From contig NZ_JAELUH010000014.1 in the NCBI RefSeq assembly GCF_016429215.1, positions 1 to 64,000 on the forward strand: a DNA stretch of 64,000 nucleotides, read 5' to 3'. Source of the DNA: Herbaspirillum sp. ASV7. GTDB lineage: Bacteria; Pseudomonadota; Gammaproteobacteria; Burkholderiales; Burkholderiaceae_D. The notes beneath the pieces were generated by a model that worked only from the letters and a program-made list of their open reading frames with translations, was not told the origin of the DNA and did no database searches. Positions 9,020 through 18,369 of the stretch are shown piece by piece. Positions within the stretch are counted from its first letter, which is position 1; each line of letters opens with the position of its first letter. A program made the translations under genes and the position numbers.

Positions 9020-12000
9020 ATGAGCGACCTGCCCCACGATCCGCACGCCCCGACGCCATCTCCGGCCCAGCCGCCCCAGCCACGCCGGCGCCATGGCCGC
9101 ACGCTGGCCCGCTGGGCCGGCGGCGGCACCGCGCTGCTGCTGGTGGCGCTGGCCGGCACGACCCTGTTCGCCCTCAAGACCGAGCGTGGTGCCCGCCTGC
9201 TCTGGAATGGCGCGGTACAGGCCCTGGGCGGCAAGCTGTCCGGCGAGCTGGCCGGCGGTACCGTGGCCGATGGCCTGCAGCTGCGCCAGCTGCACTACCG
9301 CGACGCGCAGCGCATCCTCGACATCGACCGCATCGATGCCAGCTGGCACCTCTCGCTGCTGGGGCGCAAGCTGACCGTCAACAGCCTGCGGGTGGGTACG
9401 GTACAGCTGAACCAGCAACCCAGCCCCGCCGAGCCCAGCACCCTGCCCGACTCGCTGGCGCTGCCGCTGGCGCTGGAGATCCGCGACGTCGCACTGGAGC
9501 ACCTGAGCATGACCCAGGGAAGCTCGACCACCACGCTGGACAAGCTGAACCTGCATGGCAGCTCCGATGGCCTGCAGCACAACCTGGTGCTGGACAGCCT
9601 GTCCACGCCCTATGGCGATGCCACGGCGCTGCTGCACCTGAACGGCAAGCGGCCCTTTGCCCTGAGCGGGGCACTGGAACTGCGCGGCGCCTACCAGAAC
9701 GACAGCCTGAAGGAGCAATACCAGCTGGCCGCCCAGCTCTCGGGTTCGCTGGAGCAGCTGGGCATCGCCCTCAAGGCCAGCGGCGACCGCCTCAAGGGTT
9801 CGGCCGACATCGTCGCCACGCCCTTTGCTGCGGTGCCGCTCAAGCTTGCCCGCATCGACCTGGAACACCTCAATCCGCAAGCCTTCCACGCCGCCGCGCC
9901 CCAGGCCGACCTGACCCTGCGCGCCGACCTGGCGCCGGTGGCGCAACAAGCCGCCGATAGCGCACTCAAGGTGGCTGGCCGGGTGGACATCAGCAATGCC
10001 CGCCCGGGCAGCCTGGACCAGCAATTGCTGCCGCTGGTGTCGGCCAGCGCGGACGTGGCATTGGACCTGCAGCAGCAGACCCTGTCGCGCCTGGAGATCC
10101 GCCTGCCGCACGAGGCCCGCATCGAGGGCAGCGGCCAGTTCCGCCCGGGCAGCCAAGACGCCGGCCACCAACAGGACATGGCCGGCCAGTTCAAGCTGCG
10201 CATCACCGATCTGGACCTGAACCAGATCCACCGCCAGGTACGCCCCACCCGCCTGTCCGGGCCACTGGAAGTGACTCTGGCGCCGAACGCGCAACAGATC
10301 CTGCTGAGCCTGCAGGACCAGTCCCTCAAGCTGCATCTGGACAGCAGCATCGGCGCCGGCCAGGTCACCCTGAAGGAGGCCACGCTGGCCGCCGGCCGCT
10401 CGCACCTGGAGGCCTCCGGCACCTTGCAGACGGTGGGCGCGATGGACTACGACATCAAGGGCCGGCTGGTGGACTTCGACCCCGCTGCGGTGCTGCAGGC
10501 GGTTGCGCCGCCACCATCAGCCAACCGGAAGGGCCGTGGCCCCGCCCAAAGCGTCGCACCGGTCAGCGCCCGCATCAACATGGATATCACCGCCGGCGGC
10601 GCGCTTTCGCCGGAGATGCGCGTCAAGCTGGGCTTCGCCATCCACGATAGCCGTTACGGCGAGCTGCCCATGGGCGGTCGCGGCGAGATCAACGTGGCCG
10701 GCATGCGCCTGTTACCCAGCAAGGCCAGCCTGCAGATCGCCGGCAACAGCGTGGATCTGGATGGCAGCTTCGGCGCCCCCAGCGACAAGCTCAAGCTGAA
10801 GATCGATGCCCCGCAGCTGGCGCGCCTGGGCTATGGCCTGTCAGGCCTGCTGCGCCTGGACGGCCAGTTGAGCGGCACCCGCCAGCGCCCTGCCCTGCAG
10901 GCCAGCTACCAGGCCGAGCAACTGGCCTTCGGCGCGCACCGGCTGCACCATCTGGCCGGCCAGGCCGATCTCCACAGCAACCTGGCCGCAGGCGTCAACT
11001 CCCCAGACAACCGCCTGGCGCTCACACTGGAGGCCGACGGCTACGACGGTCCCCAAGCCCAGCTGGCGCGTCTGGCGCTCAAGCTGGACGGCACCTATGC
11101 CGCTCACGCCCTGTCGCTGCAGGCCAATGGCAAGCTGCTGGACCATCCGCTGGACCTGGCCGTGCGCGCCCATGGCCGGGTGACTGAAAAGACCCGCGGC
11201 CACTACGGCTGGGACGGCAGTATCGACCAGCTGGAGAACCACGGTTTCCCGCGCATCGCCATGACCTCGCCGCTGTCCCTGCAAGCCTCGGCCACCGGCA
11301 TCGAGGCGGGCAGCACCCGCATCGAGATCGATCGCACCGCGCTGGAGCTGAAGCAGTTCTCCTATGGCCAGGGCCGCATCGCCTCGGCCGGCCAGGTCCA
11401 CGCGCTGGACGTGAGCCGACTGCTGGAACTGGTGCAGCAGTTCACCGGCACGCCGCCGGTCAAGAGTGACCTGGTGCTCGACAGCGACTGGGATTTCACG
11501 CTGGATCAGCGTGCCAGCGGCTACCTGCAGGTGGCGCGCCGCAGCGGCGACGTCCGGGTCAACAGCAGCGTGGGTGAAGCCGCGCTGGGCTTGTCCGAAC
11601 TGAAGCTGCGCGCCGACTTCCAGGGCGAGCAGATGCGCGTGGCCGGCCGCATGGAGGCTGCCCGCATCGGCAGCCTGGACCTGGCAGGCCAGGTCGGCCT
11701 GCAACGGATGGACAACCTGCTGACCCTGGCGGCGGGCTCGCCCCTGGACCTCAAGGCCAGGCTGGCCGTGCCCGAGTTGAAGCGCGTGGGGGACCTGATC
11801 GGCCCGCAAGTCAGCCTCAACGGCACGCTCTCGGCCGACCTCAATGCCGGCGGCACCCTGGCCCTGCCCAGGCTCTCGGGCGCCATCAATGGCGACAAGC
11901 TGGCCGTGACCCAGTTCGACCAGGGCATCCAGTTGAAGGATGGCATCGTGCGCATCGTGATGGACAGCAACGTCATCGAATTGCGCCAGTTCGAGTTCCA

Positions 12001-13042
12001 TGGCGGCAAGGGCAGCCTGCGGGCCGAAGGCAAGGTGCAACTGGGTGCCGACAATCCCGACCTCATGGCCACGCTCACCGCCGAGCGCCTGGAACTGTTT
12101 GCCAGCCCCGATCGCCAGTTGATGCTCTCCGGCCAGGGCAAGATCAGCAACGTCAACGAACAACTGCATGTGGATGGCAAGTTCACCGTCGACAAGGCCT
12201 TGTTCGACCTGCCCAAGAGCAGCGCCCCCAAGCTGGGGGATGACGTGGTCATCGTCAGCCGTACCGGCAAGAACCGCGTGGGGGCTGCCGCCTCCTCGGC
12301 CCAGAAGCTGGAAGCCGCCACCGAGAAGCCGGCCAGCAAGTTCGCCCCGGTCATCCAGATTGCCGTGGACCTGGGCAACGACTTCCGTTTCCGCGGCAGC
12401 GGCGCCGACCTGCGCCTGAGCGGCGACATGAGCGTGCGCAGCGAGCCGCTGGCGCCCCTGCGCGCCACCGGCACCATCAACGTGGCCGAGGGCAACTACG
12501 AGGCCTTCGGCACCAAGCTCAATATCGAACGCGGCATCATCAACTTCCAGGGGCCGATTGCCAACCCCAACATCAACATCCTGGCCATGCGCCGCAACCA
12601 GGATGTCGAGGCCGGCGTGTCGGTGACCGGCAATGCCCGGCAGCCGCGCGTGCAACTGGTGTCGGAGCCGAATGTCCCGGACGATGAGAAGCTGTCCTGG
12701 ATGATGTTCGGCCATGGCACCGACAGCTCCAGCATCGGCCAGCGCACTGCCAGCAGCCAGGCGCTGGCGCTGGTGGGCAACATGGGGGGCAAGCGCATCG
12801 CCAAGGACATCGGCCTGGACCAGTTCAGCATCGGCTCCAGCGAATCGGGACTGACCGACGAACAGGTGGTCAACCTGGGCAAGGCCATCACCGAGAAGAT
12901 CACCCTGGGCTACGAGCAGAGCCTGCAGGGCGCGGCCAGCGTGGCCAAGGCAACCTGGCAGATCTCGCGGCGCTGGTCAGTCGTGGCTCGTGCGGGTACC
13001 ATCAATGGCTTGAACATCTTGTTCAACCGACGTTACGACTGA
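9020..13042 (+). CDS. tamB: TamB, translocation/assembly module inner-membrane subunit
   Basis: Large AsmA-like/DUF490 protein, 1340 residues, anchored in the inner membrane and spanning the periplasm to TamA; this family takes part in outer-membrane protein insertion and phospholipid transport. A Pro-rich cytoplasmic N-terminus (1-30) is followed by one membrane helix (about 33-55), then a very long repetitive beta region. The C-terminal DUF490 domain is recognisable from GTINVAEGNYEAFGTKL, then QPRVQLVSEPNVPDDE and the end NGLNILFNRRYD. The long open frame on the opposite strand is a codon-bias shadow. Confidence 0.94.
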   Translation: MSDLPHDPHAPTPSPAQPPQPRRRHGRTLARWAGGGTALLLVALAGTTLFALKTERGARLLWNGAVQALGGKLSGELAGGTVADGLQLRQLHYRDAQRILDIDRIDASWHLSLLGRKLTVNSLRVGTVQLNQQPSPAEPSTLPDSLALPLALEIRDVALEHLSMTQGSSTTTLDKLNLHGSSDGLQHNLVLDSLSTPYGDATALLHLNGKRPFALSGALELRGAYQNDSLKEQYQLAAQLSGSLEQLGIALKASGDRLKGSADIVATPFAAVPLKLARIDLEHLNPQAFHAAAPQADLTLRADLAPVAQQAADSALKVAGRVDISNARPGSLDQQLLPLVSASADVALDLQQQTLSRLEIRLPHEARIEGSGQFRPGSQDAGHQQDMAGQFKLRITDLDLNQIHRQVRPTRLSGPLEVTLAPNAQQILLSLQDQSLKLHLDSSIGAGQVTLKEATLAAGRSHLEASGTLQTVGAMDYDIKGRLVDFDPAAVLQAVAPPPSANRKGRGPAQSVAPVSARINMDITAGGALSPEMRVKLGFAIHDSRYGELPMGGRGEINVAGMRLLPSKASLQIAGNSVDLDGSFGAPSDKLKLKIDAPQLARLGYGLSGLLRLDGQLSGTRQRPALQASYQAEQLAFGAHRLHHLAGQADLHSNLAAGVNSPDNRLALTLEADGYDGPQAQLARLALKLDGTYAAHALSLQANGKLLDHPLDLAVRAHGRVTEKTRGHYGWDGSIDQLENHGFPRIAMTSPLSLQASATGIEAGSTRIEIDRTALELKQFSYGQGRIASAGQVHALDVSRLLELVQQFTGTPPVKSDLVLDSDWDFTLDQRASGYLQVARRSGDVRVNSSVGEAALGLSELKLRADFQGEQMRVAGRMEAARIGSLDLAGQVGLQRMDNLLTLAAGSPLDLKARLAVPELKRVGDLIGPQVSLNGTLSADLNAGGTLALPRLSGAINGDKLAVTQFDQGIQLKDGIVRIVMDSNVIELRQFEFHGGKGSLRAEGKVQLGADNPDLMATLTAERLELFASPDRQLMLSGQGKISNVNEQLHVDGKFTVDKALFDLPKSSAPKLGDDVVIVSRTGKNRVGAAASSAQKLEAATEKPASKFAPVIQIAVDLGNDFRFRGSGADLRLSGDMSVRSEPLAPLRATGTINVAEGNYEAFGTKLNIERGIINFQGPIANPNINILAMRRNQDVEAGVSVTGNARQPRVQLVSEPNVPDDEKLSWMMFGHGTDSSSIGQRTASSQALALVGNMGGKRIAKDIGLDQFSIGSSESGLTDEQVVNLGKAITEKITLGYEQSLQGAASVAKATWQISRRWSVVARAGTINGLNILFNRRYD

Positions 13043-13054
13043 GCAACTCCTGAC

Positions 13055-13088
13055 TGCCTGACACCGCCGCAACGGACGGCGTCAGGCA
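13055..13088 (+). terminator. Inverted repeat after tamB, possible terminator
   Basis: TGCCTGAC (13055-13062) pairs with GTCAGGCA (13081-13088), with partial pairing of the inner GCC/GGC bases. There is no T-run after it, so termination is uncertain. Confidence 0.45.
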
Positions 13089-13160
13089 TTCCCCGATGGA
13101 CGCGGCGCCCGGGATTGGGAACAATAAGGGTCAGGAAAGGCCGTCTCCAGGAAAAGCGTC

Positions 13161-14723
13161 ATGCCAGAATTCAGAAAACTCAACGCATCGCAAGCAGCGC
13201 AATGGTTCGTTGTGGTGGTCTGCGTCGTCATCGTCGTGCTGGAGGCATGGACCGGCTGGCGGACCTACGACGTGGCCGTCGATGAGGCCACGCGCAACAC
13301 GGCCAACACGACGCTGGCGCTGTCACAGCATGCCGACCAGTCCTTCAAGGAGGTCGACATCATTCTGCAAGGTGTGCAGGAACACCTGCAGTTCAACGGC
13401 AGCTCGGCCAGCGCCCGTGCACGCACCCACGATTTCATGGTCAGCTCGGTGGCCAGCCTGCCGCAACTGGCCGATCTCTTTGTCTACGACGAGAACGGCC
13501 AGGCGGTACTGAGCTCCCAGCCCACCCTGGACAGCCGCTATATCCAGGACGACTACTTCCTGCATCACCGCCGCCTGCGCAGCAACGAGGCCTTCATCGG
13601 CCAACCCATGCGCAGCCGCATCAGCGGGCAGTGGGTGGTGACGCTGAGCCGGCGCATCAACTTCGTCGACGGCGGCTTTGCCGGCGTGGTGGTGGCCGAC
13701 ATCGACCTGGCCTATTTCCAGCGCTACTATGAACAGTTCAACATCGGCCACGATGGCGCCATCCTCTTCGGTCTGAACGAGGGGACGGTGATCTACCGCC
13801 TGCCGCTGCTGAATCATTCCATCGGCCTGGATATCTCCAAGTCCGAACTGCAACAGAACTACCTGCTGCGCGGCCAGCAAGGCTCCTTCGAGATGCGTTC
13901 GCCGCGTGACGACATCGTGCGCATCACCAGCTTCCAGCATGGCCGGCTCTATCCCCTGTTCGTGGCAGTGGCACTGTCCAAGGACGAAGTGCTGCAGGAC
14001 TGGCGCCGCCGGGTCTGGATACGGGGTGTGGCGGTGTTCCTGCTGCTGGTGGTGATCTGCTTTGGCGGCAACCGCCTGGTGGCCCAGGTAGCCCGCCGCG
14101 AGACGGCCGAAACCGAAGCCGTGACGGCGCGCACCGAACTGGAAAGGCTCTACCGCACCCTGGAAGCGCAATCCCAGAAGGACGGCCTCACCGATGTCTT
14201 CAACCGCCGCTACTTCGATGCCGCCCTCACCGCCGAACTGGCCCGCCTGAACCGCTCCGGCGAATCGCTCTCGCTGGTCATGGTGGATGTGGATCACTTC
14301 AAGCAGTTCAACGACAACTACGGCCACGTGGCCGGCGACCTCTGTCTCAAGCGCGTGGCCGGGGCCATCGGCGGCATTGCGCGCCGCCAGGGCGACATCG
14401 TGGCGCGTTATGGCGGCGAGGAGTTTGCCCTGATCCTGCCCAACTGCAATGCCGCCAGCGCCAAGGCGATCGCCACGCGCCTGCTGCAGGCGGTGCGCTC
14501 TCTCGATATCGCCCACGAGCGCAGCCCTATGGGCCACGTCACCATCAGCGTGGGCGTGGCCAGCCTGGCCAGCGGCAAGGGCGTGCAGATCGCCCCGCGC
14601 GAGCTGGTCGATGCGGCCGATGCCGCCATGTACCTGGCCAAGGAACAAGGTCGGGACCGCGCGGTACAACACGAATTTCCGCGGCTGACGGTGATCTCGA
14701 ATCACCAGGGCAGCAGCCGTTAA
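13161..14723 (+). CDS. Diguanylate cyclase with periplasmic dCache-type sensor
   Basis: 520 residues. Membrane helix 1 (about 14-34), a periplasmic double-Cache-like sensor (about 40-285), helix 2 (about 295-313), a short coiled linker and a GGDEF domain (about 340-510). The active site is intact as GGEEF at 418-422, and an inhibitory I-site RxxD (RQGD, 409-412) lies at the canonical five-residue spacing, so it should make c-di-GMP with product inhibition. No EAL domain. The signal sensed cannot be read from the sequence. A small gene follows 3 bp after its stop. Confidence 0.93.
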   Translation: MPEFRKLNASQAAQWFVVVVCVVIVVLEAWTGWRTYDVAVDEATRNTANTTLALSQHADQSFKEVDIILQGVQEHLQFNGSSASARARTHDFMVSSVASLPQLADLFVYDENGQAVLSSQPTLDSRYIQDDYFLHHRRLRSNEAFIGQPMRSRISGQWVVTLSRRINFVDGGFAGVVVADIDLAYFQRYYEQFNIGHDGAILFGLNEGTVIYRLPLLNHSIGLDISKSELQQNYLLRGQQGSFEMRSPRDDIVRITSFQHGRLYPLFVAVALSKDEVLQDWRRRVWIRGVAVFLLLVVICFGGNRLVAQVARRETAETEAVTARTELERLYRTLEAQSQKDGLTDVFNRRYFDAALTAELARLNRSGESLSLVMVDVDHFKQFNDNYGHVAGDLCLKRVAGAIGGIARRQGDIVARYGGEEFALILPNCNAASAKAIATRLLQAVRSLDIAHERSPMGHVTISVGVASLASGKGVQIAPRELVDAADAAMYLAKEQGRDRAVQHEFPRLTVISNHQGSSR

Positions 14724-14726
14724 GCC

Positions 14727-15059
14727 ATGCGCTGCCTGATCCGCTACCAGTTACGCGCAGAGGCGACCATGGGGCGCTATCAGTTCTGCTCGGACGCCCC
14801 CGACCTGGATCAGGTGATCCTGCAACTGAGCCGTTTCCTGCATCCCGAGGTGGTCTACGAATTCCCGCCGCTGCAAGGCAATCATCACGACTCGATCACG
14901 CAACTGCGCCTGCGCATGACGCATGCGCGCCACTTCCTGCAACAATACTGCGGCATCAGCAGCCTGTCCTACATGATCCTGCCGGAAGATGCCGACACCG
15001 CCACGGGGCAATGGACCACCCTGCTGGCAAGCGACGACGAAAGCATCCCGTCCCTCTAA
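14727..15059 (+). CDS. Small hypothetical protein downstream of diguanylate cyclase
   Basis: 110 residues, not recognised. It has no signal peptide or membrane segment and contains a plausible folded core (residues about 15-95, with DLDQVILQLSRFLHPEVVYEF and the RLRMTHARHFLQQY helix). The ATG at 14727 is 3 bp after the cyclase stop, which suggests translational coupling; an alternative ATG at 14769 would remove 14 residues. Composition matches the neighbours. It could be an accessory of the cyclase, but nothing shows this. Confidence 0.6.
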   Translation: MRCLIRYQLRAEATMGRYQFCSDAPDLDQVILQLSRFLHPEVVYEFPPLQGNHHDSITQLRLRMTHARHFLQQYCGISSLSYMILPEDADTATGQWTTLLASDDESIPSL

Positions 15060-15095
15060 GAGCCCCCCGGCGGCACTGGGCGGTGGCCGCAGGCC

Positions 15096-16592
15096 TCACT
15101 CCAGCCGGATCTGGCGATCTGCCACGCAACGCACGATATGCGCGTCATGCGTCACCAACAGCACTGCACTGCCCAGCGCCCTGGCCTGCTCGACCAGCAG
15201 GGTCATGACGTCCTGCTGGGTCAGCGGATCCAGGCGCGAGGTCGGCTCGTCGGCAAAGATCAGCGCCGGCTTCATCCACAATACCCGCGCCAGCGCAATG
15301 CGCTGCAACTCGCCGCCCGAGACCTGTCGAGGCAGACGCTCCAGCAGCGGCGGCGCAATGCGCATGCGCGCCAGCAAGCTCTCCAGCATCGCCCACTCCA
15401 GCGCATGCAGGCGCATCAGGTCCTGCAGGGAGCAACGCAGGCTGACGCTGGGTGCAAAGGCCGCAGCAGGGTCCTGGTAGATCTTCTGGAAGGCCGTGCG
15501 CGCCAGTGCGGGCGCGCGCGTCACCTTGCCCGCGTCGGGCTTGAGCAAGCCCAGCACGATATTGCCCAAGCTGGTCTTGCCGGTGCCGCTGGGGCCGGTG
15601 ACGGCGATGATCTCGCCCCCATGGATACGCAGGTCCAGCGCCGAAAACAGGCGCTGTTTGCCGAAGGACTTGCTCACCTGGCGCAGTTCTGCAATCACCG
15701 GGCCTGTGGCCGACACGGCCGGCACGGCCCTCCAGCACGCCGGATCGGCGGCCAGCAGTCGTTGTGTATAGGCATAGCGCGGCGTGGCCAGTACCTCTGC
15801 AGCCGGCCCCTGCTCCACCATCTCGCCATCGCGCATGACGGCCAGTTGCCCACCCAGGGCACGCGCCAGCCAGACATCGTGGGTGATGCACAGCAGGCTC
15901 ATCCCCTGCGCACGGGCCGCCAGCAGCAAGGCCAGCACCTCGTCACGACGATCGGTGTCCAGGCCCTTGGTGGGCTCGTCGATGATCATCAGCGGCGCGC
16001 CGGCTGCGTGCGTGGCCAAGAAAGCTACGCGCTGGGCCATGCCACCGGAGATCATGAAGGGATATTTTGCGGCTGCGGCCTGCAGACCCAGGCTCTCCAG
16101 GGCCGCAGCGGCCCGCGCGCGTGCGCCGGCGCGGACCGTACGCAGACCGTCGCGACCATCGCGACCATCGTGACCATCGTGACCATCGTGACCATCGTGA
16201 CCATCGTGACCATCGTCGACAGCGGGATGGCTGACCAGCTCATAGGTCTCGGCCACCTGCTGCATCACCGGCATGGTCGGATCCAGCGCCAGCCAGGGTT
16301 CCTGGGGCAGCAGCGCAATGTCGCGTCCCCATCCCCGCCGACGCGCCTTGGAGTCGGCGGCGTCGCTAAGCTGACCGGCGATCTCGATGCTGCCGCTACA
16401 GCGCAGGGTACCCGGCAGATTGCCCATGATGGCCTGGGCCAGCAGCGACTTGCCCGATCCGCTCTCGCCCAGCAGGGTCAACACGCCGCCTGCCGGAATC
16501 GAAAAATGCACGCGCCTGACCAGGGTGTGGCCACCCTGCCAGACGGTCAGGTCGGCCACGCGCAAGGCCGCTGGCGTGGTGACGGCGCTCAT
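15096..16592 (-). CDS. Fused two-domain ABC ATPase (DppD-DppF / NikD-NikE type)
   Basis: 498 residues with two complete nucleotide-binding domains. Domain 1: Walker A GESGSGKS (42-49), signature ISGGMAQR, Walker B LMIIDEPTKGLD. Domain 2: GPSGTGKT, VSGGELQR, LIFADEPTSRLD. These energise the two peptide/nickel-type permeases encoded upstream. Between the Q-loop and signature of domain 1 there is a run of Asp-Gly-His triplets made by a 9-bp DNA repeat (16145-16216), absent from ordinary family members. The ATG at 16592 overlaps the permease stop (ATGA). Last gene of the leftward operon. Confidence 0.92.
   Translation of the reverse strand: MSAVTTPAALRVADLTVWQGGHTLVRRVHFSIPAGGVLTLLGESGSGKSLLAQAIMGNLPGTLRCSGSIEIAGQLSDAADSKARRRGWGRDIALLPQEPWLALDPTMPVMQQVAETYELVSHPAVDDGHDGHDGHDGHDGHDGRDGRDGLRTVRAGARARAAAALESLGLQAAAAKYPFMISGGMAQRVAFLATHAAGAPLMIIDEPTKGLDTDRRDEVLALLLAARAQGMSLLCITHDVWLARALGGQLAVMRDGEMVEQGPAAEVLATPRYAYTQRLLAADPACWRAVPAVSATGPVIAELRQVSKSFGKQRLFSALDLRIHGGEIIAVTGPSGTGKTSLGNIVLGLLKPDAGKVTRAPALARTAFQKIYQDPAAAFAPSVSLRCSLQDLMRLHALEWAMLESLLARMRIAPPLLERLPRQVSGGELQRIALARVLWMKPALIFADEPTSRLDPLTQQDVMTLLVEQARALGSAVLLVTHDAHIVRCVADRQIRLE
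16145..16216. repeat. 9-bp tandem repeat (about 8 units) inside the ABC ATPase gene
   Basis: The unit GACCATCGT occurs six times without change at 16163-16216, after two variant units at 16145-16162. On the coding strand each unit reads GAT GGT CAC (Asp-Gly-His), drifting to Asp-Gly-Arg in the variants. Unit length is a multiple of three, so copy-number change would alter protein length without a frameshift. Confidence 0.95.
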
Positions 16593-17425
16593 GCCACCTC
16601 CTGTGCCGGCGCGAGCAGCTGCAATCCCAGCAAGGTCGCCAACAACACCAGCACTGGCGCAGCGACCAGCCAGGGCGCCTCGCGGTAATACGGCAGCAGC
16701 TCGATCATCATCACGCCCAGCTCTGGCGTGGGCGGCTGCAGGCCGACACCGACGAAACCCAGCGCCGACATGGCCAGTACCGCGCCGGCCAGGCCGAAAC
16801 GCATCAGCGTCAGCAGGCGCGGCAACAGCGCCGGCAACAGGTGGCGCCGGACGATGTAGAGCGCACCAAAGCCCAGCAGGCGCGAGGCTTCCACCTGCGG
16901 ACTGGCCAGCAGGACATGGCAGGCCGCGCGCACCACACGGAAATACTCCACCCACAAGGCCAGCGCCAGACCGATATAGAGCGGCCAGAACCCGCCCGGG
17001 GCGAAGGCCGCCAGCAGCAGCACCAGCAACAGCCCGGGCAGGGCCAGTACCGCATCGGCCAGCGCCGCCATCAGGCGCTCGGCCCAGCCGCCGCACCACG
17101 CCGCCAGGATGCCCGCCAGCGTGCCCGGAATGGCCGCCGACAGCACGCTCAACAGCGCCAGCGACAGGGACAGGCGACTGCCATACAGCAGCCGCGCCAG
17201 CATGCTGCGCCCCAGAGGATCGTAGCCCAGCGGCTCGGCCAGGCTGGGTGGCTGCAGGAAGTGATCAAGTTGTTGCCGCGCAGGATCGCCGGCAATCAGC
17301 AACGGCCCCAGCAGCGCCATCACCGCGATGACGACCAGCAGCACCGCGCCGGTGCGCTGGCCCGCGCTCCAGCGACGGGGCCCGGCCTGCGCCTCAGGCA
17401 AGGGGGAAGAAGACAGGATACTCAT
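16589..17425 (-). CDS. ABC transporter permease, DppC/NikC type
   Basis: 278-residue inner-membrane permease of the dipeptide/nickel class. It has an N-terminal helix (about 26-45), the family's GYDPLGRSMLARLLYGSR segment and a C-terminal EAA-type loop (LGALYIVRRHLLPALLP region). The start is ATG at 17425, overlapping the stop of the upstream permease by ATGA; the longer frame upstream runs out of frame through that gene and is not real. It is translationally coupled to both neighbours, so all components are probably made in step. Confidence 0.9.
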   Translation of the reverse strand: MSILSSSPLPEAQAGPRRWSAGQRTGAVLLVVIAVMALLGPLLIAGDPARQQLDHFLQPPSLAEPLGYDPLGRSMLARLLYGSRLSLSLALLSVLSAAIPGTLAGILAAWCGGWAERLMAALADAVLALPGLLLVLLLAAFAPGGFWPLYIGLALALWVEYFRVVRAACHVLLASPQVEASRLLGFGALYIVRRHLLPALLPRLLTLMRFGLAGAVLAMSALGFVGVGLQPPTPELGVMMIELLPYYREAPWLVAAPVLVLLATLLGLQLLAPAQEVA

Positions 17426-18369
17426 GGGCGACGGCGTGGATCGATGAGGGCGCAGGCGGCATCCACCAGCGCATTGAAGAGAACGAACATGAGGCCCAGC
17501 ACCAGGGCCGTGCCCTGGATCATCGGCACGTCGCGACCGAAGATGGCATGCACCAGCGCGTGGCCGATGCCGGGCCAGGCGAAGATGGTCTCCACCAGCA
17601 CCACCCCCTCGACCAGCATCACCATCTGCACGCCCAGGTAGGCGGTGACGGGCGCGGCAACGTTGCGCAGACCGTGTCGTGCCAGCGCCTGGGCGGGCGT
17701 CAGGCCCTTGGTCAGGGCAAAGGCGAAATACTCCGATGCGCGTACCTGCACCATCGCATCGCGCGCCACCCGGCAAGAGGTCGCCGCCAGGCCCAGCGCC
17801 AGCGTCAGCGCCGGCAACAGGATGCCACCGTGATCAGCGTGGCCGGCCGCCGGCAAGGCCCCCAATTGCACCGAGAACAGCAGCACCAGGACCAGCCCCA
17901 GCAGGAAAGGCGGCAAGGCGCGCAAGCTCACCGACAGCCCCAGCGTGGCGCGATCAAGCCATCCGCCCGGCTTCAGGCCGGCCAGCACGCCCAAGGTCGG
18001 GCCGATCAGCAGCGACAGGCTCATGGCCAGCAGGGACAGTCGCACGGTCGGCCCCAGTTGCTGGGCGATCTCCAGCAACACCGGCTGCGCGGTCACCTGC
18101 GAGGTTCCCAGTTCAAGGTGGAGCAGTCGTCCCCACCAGTCTCCGAGCGCCGCCAGCCAGGGGCGATCCAGGCCCAGTTCGAGGCGCACCGCCTGCGCTG
18201 CCTCGCTGGTGACCATGTCGTAGCCGTAACGGCCAGCGGCGATGCGATAGGCCATGTCGCCGGGCAGCATGCGCGTCATGAAGAAGCACAGCGTGCCCAC
18301 CAGCAGCGCCACCAGCAGCGCTTGCAGCAGACGCTGCAGCAGCTTGGCCAATACGTGTTTCAGGTCCAT
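17422..18369 (-). CDS. ABC transporter permease, DppB/NikB type
   Basis: 315 residues with an N-terminal helix (about 13-33), several further helices and the conserved permease loop ARHGLRNVAAPVTAYLG followed by ETIFAWPGIGHALVHAI. It pairs with the DppC-like protein to form the membrane channel. ATG at 18369 overlaps the end of the solute-binding-protein gene by 10 bp. Family identity is clear; substrate is not. Confidence 0.92.
   Translation of the reverse strand: MDLKHVLAKLLQRLLQALLVALLVGTLCFFMTRMLPGDMAYRIAAGRYGYDMVTSEAAQAVRLELGLDRPWLAALGDWWGRLLHLELGTSQVTAQPVLLEIAQQLGPTVRLSLLAMSLSLLIGPTLGVLAGLKPGGWLDRATLGLSVSLRALPPFLLGLVLVLLFSVQLGALPAAGHADHGGILLPALTLALGLAATSCRVARDAMVQVRASEYFAFALTKGLTPAQALARHGLRNVAAPVTAYLGVQMVMLVEGVVLVETIFAWPGIGHALVHAIFGRDVPMIQGTALVLGLMFVLFNALVDAACALIDPRRRP

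Noticed and set aside
7193-10405. 1070-codon reverse frame opposite tamA and tamB
   Set aside because: Composition typical of antisense frames, and it covers two clearly recognised genes.
16145-16216. Possible CRISPR-like array
   Set aside because: Units are 9 bp with no spacers and are a coding tandem repeat inside the ABC ATPase gene.
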